A stretch of 64,000 nucleotides of DNA from NCBI RefSeq assembly GCF_019279795.1, contig NC_056729.1, positions 1,861,276,555 through 1,861,340,554 of the forward strand, given 5' to 3'. Shown here piece by piece: positions 9,360-19,902 of this stretch; position 1 is the first letter of the stretch; each line of letters begins with the position of its first letter. Source of the stretch: Protopterus annectens. Lineage: Eukaryota; Chordata; Ceratodontiformes; Protopteridae. Made by a program: the position numbers and the translations under genes. Under the pieces are notes generated by a model. The model worked only from the letters and a program-made list of their open reading frames with translations. It was not told the origin of the DNA and ran no database searches.

Positions 9360-12133
9360 ATGCTGCTCAATGCCAGAAGTCTCAATCTCAAGATGCACGA
9401 CTGAGGCCCTTCTCAATATGGAGAACATCGATGTCTGTGCTGTGACAGAAACCTGGTTCAAGGCTCCTGAGAGCACCCCAGCACTAACAGGTTTCACCTC
9501 ATATCATGCTCCGCCCCAAAATCCGGACAACACCAAGAAAGGAGGGGGGGTGTCCATATTCATAAAGGACACCCACACCTCAAGGTTGGTGGCAACGCAC
9601 GATGCATCGGAGACCATCCAGGTGCAATTAACCATAGGCAAGACTGCTCTGCAATTTGTAGCATGTTACAGGCCACCCTCTCAAACTCAGGAACCTCACA
9701 TGGCCTTCCTGAAAACATTGAAGGGGATAAATGTATCTCCAAACACCATCATACTAGGTGACTTCAACTACCCTAATATAGACTGGAAACACTACTCAAG
9801 CCCGAACACTCTAACTCAAAGATTCCTGGAGTTCATAAACTCAAATGCCATGGAACAACTAGTCACCATCCCCACAAGAGGAGAAAACATACTTGATCTC
9901 ATCATCACGAACATGGGATCAAAATGTTCAACACCGGAAGTATACCCCTCACTGGTGAGATCAGATCATAAACTAATCTCGCTGGAGGTCCTCATCCGCC
10001 CACCTGAAACAAAAGACCACAGTGAAAAACTTCTCAAAAGCCGATTTCACAGTTCTAAAAACTAGTGTGGTCTCCTTTAAGGCCCCTGAGCCAGTGGTAA
10101 ACATTACTCAAACCGCTGAATCACTTACAAATGCCTTCTACCAGCACCTACAGGACTGCATGGATCAGGCAATCCCAAACAAAACTAAGACTCTCTGTAC
10201 CGAAGGCAAGCGTCCAGTCTGGTGGACCCCAGCCATAAACAAGCTCTACAACAAAAGGAGGAAGCTACTACAAGATAGAGCAAAATCCTTGAAAGGTAAG
10301 ACACCTTTGATCATTACAAGTAAAAAACTAAGAGCTCTCATAAAATCATCCAAGGCAAATTTTGAGAGAATAATCGCCAAGGACTCTAAAGACAATCATA
10401 AGGCCTTCTTTAGCTATGTTAGAAACCTAGGAGGAAACTCCCAAATATGCTCAGAATTAGTTCAAAATGATGTGAAAATTACTGAACCTACACACATTGC
10501 CAACATACTGGCTGACAGGTTCAGTGCAAACTTCTCCCTCCCCTAAAAGGAGAGATATCTATTCCAGAGGATTGTAGCCCCTCAAACATCTCCAACGCCC
10601 AGGTGAGAACTGCCCTCACTAAGGCAAAAAACACAGCATCCATGGGACCAGATGGTGTCCCCGGCTGTGTGCTTCACGAACTCAATGAGGAATTAAACCC
10701 ACAGTTAGGACAGCTGTTTAATCTTAGCCTCACCTCAGGATACGTCCAAGGAGTGGCGCACGGCGACTGTGGTCCCACTTCATAAGGGCGGTGCCTCCAC
10801 AGACCCTGGAAATTACCGCCCCATTAGCTTGACAACCCTTATCTGCAAAGCCATGGAGAGGATCATAATGGAACTCTTAAATAAAGACATAGGGAACTTG
10901 CAGACTTTGGATCCAACCCAGTTTGGCTTTGTCAAAGGCAGATCCTGCCTCTTAAACTTGGTTGACTTTTTCGAGACAGTCACCAAGGCCATTGATGAGG
11001 GAAAGGTAGTCCATACAGCCTACCTCGACCTGGCAAAGGCCTTCGACACAATACCCCACTCAGGTATCATCGAAAAACTCATCAGCTTGAATGTAAACCC
11101 ATACATCACAAGATGGGTTACAAACTGGCTAAGTGACAGAACCCACAGGGTCAGAGTTGCTGGAGCCATGTCAGACTCAAAGCCTGTCACAAGTGGTGTC
11201 CCACAGGGCTCAGTCCTGGGTCCACTCTTGTTCGGCATCTACTTTTCTGAAGTACAAGCAAACACAGGAGGGTTATGGCTGACAAAGTTTGCAGATGACT
11301 GCAAACTGGGCCATAGTCGAAAACACATCTGACACAGATATCCTCCAGAAGGGCCTCACAGAAACGGATAACTGGTGCCAGAGCCATGGCCTGAAGTTAA
11401 ACGCCAAAAAATGCATAGTCATACCCTTCGGGAAAAACAAGGTTACCCCTAGCTACCATATAGGTGGCAATCCACTGAGCACAGAAAAGTCATCAGGGAT
11501 CTGGGGACCCAGGTTGCCAGTAGCCTTCGCTTGACACTCATGTTGCTAAAGTAGTTAGGAAAACCTTCTATATCACCCACCTGATCATGAAGGGATTCAC
11601 ATCTAGATCAAGGGAGGTCATCGTCCCCCTGTACTCATCACACATTAGACCTATGATTGAGTACAATGCCCCGTTCGGAATGTACCTGACCAGACACCTG
11701 CTGCAGCTTGAAAGGCCCCAAAAGTTCCTCACCAAAAGGATAAAGGGTCTCAAAAATATGTCATGCTGCCCGACTGAAAGAACTCCAGCTCTATTCAGTC
11801 TCATACCGCTTGCTCAGAGGTGACCTGTGCCTGACATATAAGGCCATGTCAGACCCAGATTTGATGAATATGCTTCACCTCAAAAAATCTAGATCCCTGA
11901 GAACCACAAGGGCGGGAGACTTAAACCTTGACACGGTTATAAACAGAACGTGCTGGAGGGACAGATTCATCACCCAGAGACTCCCTATGCTGTGGAACAA
12001 AATCCCGGTACATGTGAGGCACAGCACCTCGCTGGCCTTGTTCAAGAGGAATCTTGACCAATGGATGGGAGATCGCAGATATACCCCAGGGATTACTTCA
12101 GTGTCACTGCTTGACAGAGGCACAGCAAAATGA
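9360..12133 (+). pseudogene. CR1-A ORF2: endonuclease plus reverse transcriptase, broken
   Basis: The APE-type endonuclease shows NARSL (9372), VCAVTETWF (about 9436), GGVSIFIK (about 9545), ILGDFNYPNIDW (about 9750) and VRSDHKLI (about 9955). The RT shows SMGPDGVPGC (10640), NYRPISLTT (10813), QFGFVKGRSCLLNL (10919), AYLDLAKAFDTIP (11020-11058, motif A), GVPQGSVLGPLLFGIYF (11195-11245, motif B) and KFADDCKLG (11285-11311, motif C intact). C-terminal IRPMIEYNAPFG (11644) and TCWRDRFITQRLP (11948) follow. Frameshifts near 9400, 10030, 10545, 10765, 11310, 11500 and 11800 make it non-functional although the catalytic residues remain. Confidence 0.88.
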
Positions 12134-12246
12134 TAGGCATAGTTTTTATTCAAACTAAAGGGGTGGCGAAAGCCACATAACTATGGGCTAGGCTTGTAAA
12201 TGCCCTTGGGCAGATAGCCTAGTATGAACCTATGAACCTTATTCTG
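12134..12246 (+). other. CR1-A 3' tail
   Basis: This noncoding tail contains gggctaggcttgtaaatg, then gggcagatagcc and ends with two tatgaacc repeats. The same tail, inverted, begins CR1-B at 27417, CR1-E at 60743 and, more diverged, CR1-C at 49409. The small SINE at 43697 ends in the same way. Confidence 0.8.
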
Positions 12247-13397
12247 TGGGTTTGGATAAAAGGTAGGCAAATGAATGGTTTGGTTAAGGGCCACACTAGA
12301 CACTACCTTAGGCATAAATGTCAGGTTTGTCCTCAAAGAAACCCTGTCTGGATGGAAAATGATAAAAGGTTCCACAGCCATTAGTGTCTGTAACTCTGAG
12401 ACTCATCTTGCAGAGGTTATTGCTAGGAGCAGAGCCGTTTTCCAGGATAAGAATTTTATATCAGCTGTTGAGGCTGGCTCAGAAGGAGGCAGTGTGAGTT
12501 TTTTCCAGACATAATTGAGGTCCCATGCAGGTACTGGTGCTCTCCTTGGAGGTCTTATATTTTGGCCCCTCTGAGGTACTGCCTTATTAATGGATGAGAA
12601 AAAATAGGTGGTTCCATATTGTAATGGGCTGAAATGGCAGAGGCATGGATGATCTTAACTGATGAAAAGGATAGGCCTTTGTCCGGCATCTCAGTTAGGT
12701 ATTGTAAAATCTGAGGAATATTTGGTACAAATGTATCAATTCCTTATACCTGGTTCCAAGCACATAATCTCTTCCATTCTTCTGCATAAGATTTTCTAGT
12801 ACTGGGCCTCCTGGACTCCAAAATAACATCCATTACCGCTTTAGAGAGAGGAGTGTTCTGAATGGCTACATTATCCACCATGCTGCCAGGTTTAAGGTCC
12901 TGAGTTGGCTGTGCAGGCTCTGATTGTTTTGTTGGGTCAGTAAGTGAGAAATTTGAGGTAATGTCCCGGCTGGACCTTGAGACATTATCCGCCATGCTGC
13001 CAGGTTTAATGTCCTGAGTTGGCTGTGCAGGATCTGATTGTTTTGTTGGGTCAGTAAGTGAGAAATCTGAGGTAATGTCCAGGCTGGACCTTGAGACAAG
13101 CTCTTTAGGATTGGTTACCAGTGCTGGCAGAGCCAGTCTAGGGCAATCAGTATCATTTTTGGCTTCTCTTGTCTGACCTTTAGGAGTACCTTGGGGAGGA
13201 GAAGCAGAGGAGGAAAGGCATATACTGTTAGGGTTTTCCAGCTGAAGGATAGGGCATCCACTTTCCATGCTTGCTTGTGATAAGTCCTTGTGCAGAATCT
13301 CTGTAGTTGGAAGTTGTGAGGGGAGGCAAATAGATATATGTCTGGGCATCCCCATTTCCTTGTTATCATGCTGAAGACTTGTGGATCCAGTTTCCAC
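12247..13397 (-). pseudogene. Tyrosine recombinase, N-terminal half (D1), with internal duplication
   Basis: The frame 12744-13397 overlaps the end of the RT/RNase H frame, as is usual in DIRS. It contains the N-terminal core-binding-like segment RRPSTRKSYAEEWKRLC. Further on (12470-12250) the catalytic domain begins with SAR, then VSELQ around 12405-12425, but a stop (TGA) follows SAR where D2 has Trp. It continues through NLTFMPKVVSS to FYPNPQNK, where CR1-A cuts in. A 114-bp segment (38 codons, 12871-12984 and 12985-13098) is duplicated in frame in the linker before the core-binding domain. Confidence 0.8.
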
Positions 13398-14948
13398 TTG
13401 TGGGGATCCATGAGGTTTCGGCTTAGTTCATCTGCCAGAGTATTTATCTTTCCTGGCAGGAATTGTGCTTGCAGGTGAACTTGATAAGTCAATGTTGTGT
13501 CCCACAAAGTCATGGCTTGTCTGCAAAGGGGGTAGGAATGTGTGCCTCCCTGCTTGTTTACGTACCACATGACTGTAGTATTGTCTGTCTTTATCAACAA
13601 TTGTCCTGGATGAAGTAGATCCTTGAAAGCTGTCAGGGCATTCTGAACAGCTAGCATCTCTTTTTGATTGATATGAAGATGCATTTGGCTTGTGGACCAT
13701 GTGCCCTGAATACATTTTCCTGCCATGTGGGGCCCCCCAGGCATAATCTGATGCATCTGTTGTTAAAGTCTGCCTGGCTGTGGGTAAAGTGAATGGCTGT
13801 CCCTTGTTGTGGTGACAGGCCTGTGCCCACCATCGAAACTCCTGCTGCAGGCAAGGAATGAGGGTAATTAATGTTTCCAGGCTGTGGCAATGTTGAATCC
13901 AAACACTTTTTAGATACCACTGTAGTTTCCTCATATGCAGTCTTGCATATGGAATTAGTAGAATGCAGGATGCCATGAAGCCCAAAGCCTGCAGAATTTT
14001 TCTTGCAGATAACTGGGTCTTTATTGCCAACATTTTGAAGTAAGAAGTCAGTTGCCTTTGTTTGTCTGGCGTGAGATAAGCCATCTGGGCAGTTGTATTT
14101 AAGCTTGCACCCAGGAATATTATCTCTTGAGAGGGTACTAGTTTTGATTTCTTTTCGGTTACTGTGTACCCTTGGCAAATAAGTAATCTTTTTACAAACG
14201 CCAGATGCTTTAGTAGAATGTCCTTGTTTTCTGCTTGAATAAGGCAGTCACCCAAGTAAGGATATATTTGAATTCCTCTTTGTCTGCAAAATGCAATTAC
14301 TGGTGCCAGGCATTTTGTGAAGACCCTGGGCGCAGTAGATAAGCCAAAGGGTAGTGCAGAGAATTGGTAGTGCATTGAGCCAGCTATGAATCTGAGGTAT
14401 CTTCTGCAAGATTATCTGACTGGGACATGCAGGTATGCCTCTTTTAGGTCCAAAGTTACAAGCCAAGTCTTCTTGCCCAGCATGGGCAGAAGCTGCTGCA
14501 GAGTCAACATTTTGAATTTTGGAACATCTAGAAATGTATTTAGAATAGACAGGTCCAGTATTGGTCTCCAGGCTTTGTCCTTTCTGGGTACCAAGAAAAG
14601 TCTTGAGTAAAATCCTTGTCCCTGCTCTTGCTGTGGTACTTGCTGAATGGCCCTCATGTCCATGAGGGATGAAACTTGCTTTTGTGCCTCTGCCCATTGA
14701 TTGTGTGGCAGGTCTGGCATACCTTTTGCCCTTGGCAGGGTGTGAAAGTGGAATCTGTAGCCCTGTGACACTATATTCAAGACCCATTTGTCCTGGGTGA
14801 TCATGTGCCAATTTTGTGAAAAAAGTACTAGTTTTCCCCCTAAGGGGGCTGCCAAAGGATAAGTGCTTGGTGCTGGAAGAGGAAAGTCATCGGGACTGTT
14901 TCCTGTATGGCTGTGATTCGTCTTCTCTGCTTTTGGACGTAGAAGCAC
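13115..14948 (-). pseudogene. DIRS reverse transcriptase/RNase H (D1)
   Basis: RT motifs in order: RPILDLSILNTFLDVPK (about 14535-14580), TLDLKEAYLHVPVR (about 14412-14455), FSALPFGLSTAPRVFTK (14310-14365) and motif C at about 14255, which reads YLGD instead of YLDD. RNase H follows with TTDASDYAWGA (about 13735-13770), NQKEMLAVQNA, IKTDNTTVMWYVNKQ (about 13560-13600) and GKINTLADELSR. Frames change near 14380 and near 13700. Loss of the second catalytic Asp of motif C would by itself inactivate the polymerase. Confidence 0.85.
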
Positions 14949-16685
14949 CCCATTGTTTAGGCCTGTATGAGCCTTGGGGCTGGGATCTGCCTCTGGGGCA
15001 TCTGTATCTGCCTCTTTGTGGCTTGTCTGACACTGGAAAGGACCAATTCTTTGTAGGCCAGTTCCTGCTAAATCTGGGTGGCTGTACCTGTAAGAAATCC
15101 TTGACGGTTTGCATAGATTTTGCTTTGTCCTCCATTTACTTCACCACATCTTCGGCTTCAACACCAAACAAAGTACCATGCTGTAATGGAGCATCTAATA
15201 ATTTTGCTTTAACATGATCTGGCAGATTATGTTCCTTTAACCAAGCATGTCTCCTACTGACAAAACCCGTAACAGCGGCCCTGCAGGAGGCCTCCAGAGA
15301 ATCAAAACCACATTGCAAAGTATGCTTTCCCACTTGTTCAGCTGCATGCAGTAAATCCTGCATTTCTTCATTTTCTGTACATTCAGAATATGTTGACATT
15401 TTCTGTTAAAGCAGTGACATTAATTATTGCTGATATTTAAGCATATGAAACTGACAATTTAAAGCCCTTACAGCCAAGGTAGCAGAAGTGTAAATCTTTT
15501 TCCCCCATCTGTCCAGTGCCCTTGAATCCCTATCAGAGGGGATAGGGTTTTTTGCAGTGAAAGCCTTGACCCCTTTGGGACCCTGAGAGATAGTTTCTGG
15601 GTCAGCAGCAGGGTTTTTATATAGAAATTTATGAGAATCTGGAACCCTGTAGTATCTGTCTGGCTTAACAGGTGCTGGAGGTAAAGAGTCAGGGGACAGG
15701 CCAGACTCTGCAAATACATCATCTACAATGTCTAAAACAGGAGGAATAGCAAGGGGCCTGTGCTGAGGTAGCAAAATAAAGTCACTGAGCCTTTTCTTAG
15801 ATTCAGAGTAATCTTGGCTCTCCCAGTGGAAGTGCTCCCTCATGGTATGCAGGGTCTCCCCAAAAGAGTAATTCTCAGGAGGGGAGGCTGAAGGAATAGA
15901 TTCTTCAGCATCAGAATCCTCATAGGGAGGAAGAGAGTATTCCTGTTCAGAAGACGAGTCAGAAGAAATGGAAACCTGATCTGAAGATTCATATTCTGTC
16001 TCTTGCCTAGGCCTCTTATCAGGAGGGGGATGGAAACCCCTGATCAAAGTAATTAGGTCTTTGGCCATTTTAAGCATCTGTTTTTTTAGTTATGGAGGCC
16101 TGTCCATGGGATTGCTGTACTTGTTTCTTTGTCTTTAGAGTTGCTTTAGTCTTTGCCTTTGAAGCTAACGTGGTTTTCACATATAACTGTGTAGGCCTGA
16201 AAACACCCTCAGAAGCCGATGCCTGCTCAGCGGCTCCGGACCCATATGAGGGAATAGTTTCCGAGGGTCCAATACCTTGAGTTTCCAGCGGCCTAGTCGG
16301 CTCCACGTGGGAGTCGGAAGCGGCCTGTGGCTCTGAGGTAGAGGACGTCAGGGGCTGCAAAAGCGCCTCACTGAGAACCGGCGACTGGCTTAGAAGAAGC
16401 CTCATCAGTTTTGGTCCTCGGATGCCTGTCCTTTTCTTTTTCCTTGCATTTCTTATGAATTGCGGTAGTCGGATGGCTATCCAATGACATTGTGTAATTA
16501 AATTTTCGGCCAAAGTAGTGAAATGCAAAATCGTACCGACGCTTAATAGTGCGTTGGTTAAATCTAGCACAAAACCTGCAATTAGCAACGTTGTGATCAG
16601 GGCCTAGGCAAGGAATGCAATAAGAATGAAAGTCCTTATGAGGTATTTGCTTCCCACAAGAAACACAATTAACGTTTTCTGACAT
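14887..16685 (-). pseudogene. DIRS gag-like ORF1 (D1), several frames
   Basis: It starts MSENVNCVSCGK near 16685 with the zinc-binding-like pattern CxxC, HSYCxxC and GPDH. A basic and Ser/Pro-rich middle follows, then an acidic stretch PPYEDSDAEESIPSASPPE (about 15885-15940), HRPLAIPPVLDIVDDVF (about 15715-15765), RYYRVPDS and RWGKKIYTSATL (about 15475-15510). The C-terminal part has HVKAKLLDAPL (about 15190-15225) and VQPPRFSRNW, then ends in Arg/Gly-rich sequence. Frame changes near 16400, 16070, 15420 and 15135 mark it as broken. Family role: nucleocapsid-like protein. Confidence 0.8.
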
Positions 16686-16859
16686 CGGTCTGGAGCAAGA
16701 AAAAAGTTTCCCCAACGGGGTACTTAGCTTTAAATGAAAACTTCGGATCTGAAATTCGAACATGAAAATCTCAGAAGTCGGCTGACCGGCACTTGCAAAC
16801 TGCTTTTGCTTTGGGCGCCCCGCGGCAAGAAAGACTGAAGAAAATGGTGTCGGCTGCAT

Positions 16860-16887
16860 CTTTTATACCCTTGGCACACTGATGTCA
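16860..16887 (-). promoter_or_regulatory. DIRS D1 promoter: TATA with weakened CRE
   Basis: On the minus strand TATAAAAG (16860-16867) is preceded by TGACATCA (16880-16887), one change from the perfect site in D0 and the short DIRS. Gag starts about 175 bases further on. Confidence 0.55.
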
Positions 16888-17215
16888 GGGAGGAGGAGAC
16901 AGCAACCAAAGCCGGACCAAGACTTTGGAATTCAGGCCAACTGCGGGTAGCCTGCCAGCAGGATAACCCAAGTGTAATGACTGCAACAGTGAAATACGAT
17001 GAACATCACACTATCCTTTCATTTTAAAAGTACAATTTATTAACTTCCAAGATAATGACAGTAAGTTTAAGTGTGACTTTGGATAATACAGCTATAATTT
17101 TACATAACTGTACTATGTCCTTATATTCACTGCTGCAGTACTCATTATGTATGGGAGAGTGCCAAAGCTCAAGAGAAAACTTTGGAGGAGGAAAGAGCAG
17201 AACAGCCATCTAAAA

Positions 17216-18150
17216 AGCCATGAAGAATGGCACTAGCTTAACTAGCCCTAGCTCTAGAAATACCAACTAACTTGTAGTGCCTAGTAAAAGTATGCACAGA
17301 AGTCCAGGTGACACTAGCTTAACTAGCCTTAGCTCTAGAAACACCAGCTAACTTGTAGTGCCTGGTAAAAGTATGCACAGAAGTCCAGGGAGCTGCTTCA
17401 AGAATATAATTAGTATCCAACCCCTTTAAAAAAAGCACCAGAAGAGGTCACAGCTCTAGCAGAATGAGCCTTTACAGAAGAAGGAAGGCTCTTGCCATGA
17501 AAAGTGTAACAATAATGAAATAACTTGATTGGATACAGCTAACTGATGATAAGAAACAAACAACTGATCAGATTTTCTAATAACCTTAGTCTTACCCAAA
17601 TAAAATCTGAGTTGTCTATGGACATCCAAAGAATGCCACACCCTCTCACTGTCAGATTGCAGAGAGGGGGAAAAAAGAAGCCATATGAATAGACTGAATA
17701 AGTGACAACTCATTAACCACCTCAGGCATACAAGTATTAGTATGCAAGAACACCCTATACTTATGAAATATCAAAAAAGGAGGACAAGCCATAAGGGCTT
17801 GCAGCTCAGACACCCATCTGGTAGAACTAAGAGCTAACAAAAGGACTGTCTTCCAAAAATAAAGATGCAAGGAAGCTGAAGCAGCAGGTTCAAAGGGAGA
17901 CTGAGTCAACTTCTCCAAAACAAAATTAAGATCCCAGGGAGGAGGAACAGGCTTCCTGGGTGGTCTGATATAAGGGATGTCTTTTAGAAATTATTTAGCC
18001 TCAAATCTAGAAGCTAAAGGAGACAAGCAGACATAGCTGATAAGTAGACCTTAACAGAAGAATAGGCCAAACCAGCATTGAGCAACTCACACAAATAAGA
18101 GAGAACCAAAGGAATATCCACAGTAAGTGGGTCCAGATTACAAGAGAGAC
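17216..18150 (-). pseudogene. Tyrosine recombinase remnant (D2)
   Basis: Minus-strand pieces include TRWVSELQALMACPP (about 17785-17830, first catalytic Arg region), MPEVVNELSLIQSIHM (about 17690-17740) and LDVHRQLRFYLGKTKVIRKS (about 17565-17625). These line up with both halves of the D1 recombinase. Near the C terminus an 81-bp segment (27 codons) is tandemly duplicated at 17231-17311 and 17312-17392. Several stops and frame changes. Confidence 0.75.
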
Positions 18151-18172
18151 ATCAAATAGAAAACTATATAAC

Positions 18173-18615
18173 CACGTACAAAATAAAATAAGAACTGGTG
18201 CAGACTCGGACGACTTCAAACACAGCTCGAACAAATTTTCTTTTATTACAATAAAATTCTTCCACAGATTACATCCACAGGTTAAGCGCTTTCAACTGCC
18301 TAAACACAGTCTTCATCAGAACCAGATAACTTGATGAACTCCCTGTTTATATATTAAATACATCAAAAAAGGCGCCAACTTATTTAAAGCTACAACTCTC
18401 CATAATTCAATATTAAAATATTTAAATATTTAAATAAATACACCAAATATTTCAACTCATCCATGTTAATAAATCAAGTAAAAAACACAATATGTCTATA
18501 ATGCATCATGTGTAATAAAATATAGTACATTTTAATATTGTTAATATAAAAATCATAATGCATTTTAACTAATTATAAAAAATTGTTAAAATAGTATCAC
18601 ACTAAATGTAAATTC
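18173..18615 (-). repeat. P1 left inverted arm
   Basis: Reverse complement of 21938-22378 with few differences. It includes aagaactggtgcagactcgg near the outer end, the hammerhead-like motif at 18280-18323 (minus strand) and an AT-rich inner part ending in tagtatcacactaaatg. Confidence 0.9.
18280..18323 (-). ncRNA. Hammerhead-ribozyme-like motif, left arm of P1
   Basis: Mirror of the right-arm motif: the minus strand carries ggtt, CTGATGA, the actg/cagt hairpin with a one-base loop difference, GAAA, AGCGCT, T and aacc. Core bases are unchanged between arms. In transcripts of the coding strand this copy would be antisense. Confidence 0.65.
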
Positions 18616-18706
18616 CAACTCCAATACAAAAGGTACTGTTCATAATAAAACTGTCTCTAGCCCATGTTATGAAAGTAAAATAAAAAGACATTCTGGACAT
18701 TTATTT

Positions 18707-19902
18707 TTGAACTCTAAAAAACTGATACACCATAATGGTGATATAATGGATCTATTTTTATGTGATGAATTTGATTTTGAGAATGTGGGGGAAATTAATA
18801 ATATTGAAGGGAGGCATGTTAGTTATACAAATGAACCTTTGAAGGAAATGATATTTACTTTGGGTAAGAAACTGCTTCAAATTAAGAATACAAAATAGAC
18901 AATGCATATTTGTCTAAGTGCCTCAAGATAAAAGTTGTACCCAAGGGACTGAGGTTTTTTAAACTACCGTTGGGTCTTGATTACAAAGCGGTTGTCATTA
19001 ATGAATTTAATAACTTGTTTGATGGTTTTGGGTTCTCATATATGAAATGACTTATCAAATTAAATGATGAAAAGTTGACCACTTTAGTTAGTGAGGTGGA
19101 AGGTCTGAACGATAATATTGTTAGGCACACGAAATTTGAAATATGGAAGGAATTATATAATAAGCAATTTACTTCAGCTGAAAATAAAGCAAATAGTATT
19201 TATCAAAGGAAAAATAGAAAGATTCAACGTGACATAGAACTATATCAGAATAATAGAGCTTATGTGTGGCCACGAGATAGAAGCAACACACAAAAGGAGA
19301 GATATATGTGCAATAGAAATAGATTAACGAGTGTGGAAAGAGAAGAGAATTTTCAAGGGGGGCAGATTTTTTCCAGCTCCCAAGAGGCAGTACAACCAGT
19401 GGAACAAAGTAGTAAGATAAATGTTATCCAGAATATGGAGTTAGATATGTCACCCCACCCTCCTATTAAGAATAGCATACAACAGCATTTTGAGGTAAAG
19501 AATGATGACAGCATACAACAGGGTTATGACTTGGATGTGGAAGTGGAATATATTAATTGTAAAGATGATGTTACTCATATATTAAGCACACACAATGGTT
19601 TTAATGTGTTTAATTACACAGATTTAGATATCAGTAAGGTATTGGTTCAGCTGTTAAGTAAAGGTATGAAATTTATTCCCACTATAGGTATCAGTGTAAT
19701 GGATACTATTAAGGAGATTAAATTTTATTGCAGAAGGCTGAATCTAGCGTTACAATTTGGACAAAGTGATACTAATAATGAAGTAATTAGAAATAATGAA
19801 CTAAAGAAAAAAAGTTCATATGTTCCAGCATCCAATTTGCAAGTAGCCCAATTTGAAAAAAAATGGTATGTAAAGATATATATTGGCTTAATAAAACAAT
19901 AA
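18707..19902 (+). pseudogene. Penelope P1 N-terminal coding region, two defects
   Basis: A continuous protein can be followed from MNSKKLIHHNGD (18707) through EIWKELYNKQFTSAENKAN to FEKKWYVKI. It is broken by a frameshift near 18895, an in-frame stop near 19049 and a frame change into the RT frame around an A8 run at 19856-19863. No domain recognised; composition is charged and Asn-rich. Length and position fit the N-terminal extension before the RT in Penelope-like proteins. The A-run could be a natural slippage site, an assembly error or decay. Confidence 0.65.

Larger units (their letters stand above)
7349..12246 (+). mobile_element. CR1-type LINE CR1-A, nearly full length, inside D1 recombinase
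   Basis: It carries a 5' untranslated region (7349-8363), ORF1 with esterase (8364-9288), ORF2 with endonuclease and RT (9360-12133), and a 3' tail (12160-12246) ending cctagtatgaacctatgaacc. It splits the D1 recombinase between FYPNPQNK and DIHRQLRFY. No clear target duplication is visible, as is common for CR1. The other CR1 copies here (B, D, E) share the same ORFs and B and E the same tail. CR1 is preferred over L2 because of RT similarity and the lack of an L2-type tail. Confidence 0.85.
6871..17005 (-). mobile_element. DIRS-like element D1, both ends present, split by CR1-A
   Basis: On the minus strand the order is 5' end (about 17005), promoter, gag, RT/RNase H, tyrosine recombinase, 3' end (about 6880). 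Terminal sequences are inverted: cactgttgcagtcattacac at 6900 mirrors gtgtaatgactgcaacagtg at 16975-16994, and the match extends outward through gatgaacat. DIRS elements use a tyrosine recombinase instead of an integrase or endonuclease, and make no target duplication. Removing CR1-A (7349-12246) gives an element of about 5.2 kb, typical for DIRS. All genes have frameshifts or stops. Confidence 0.85.
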
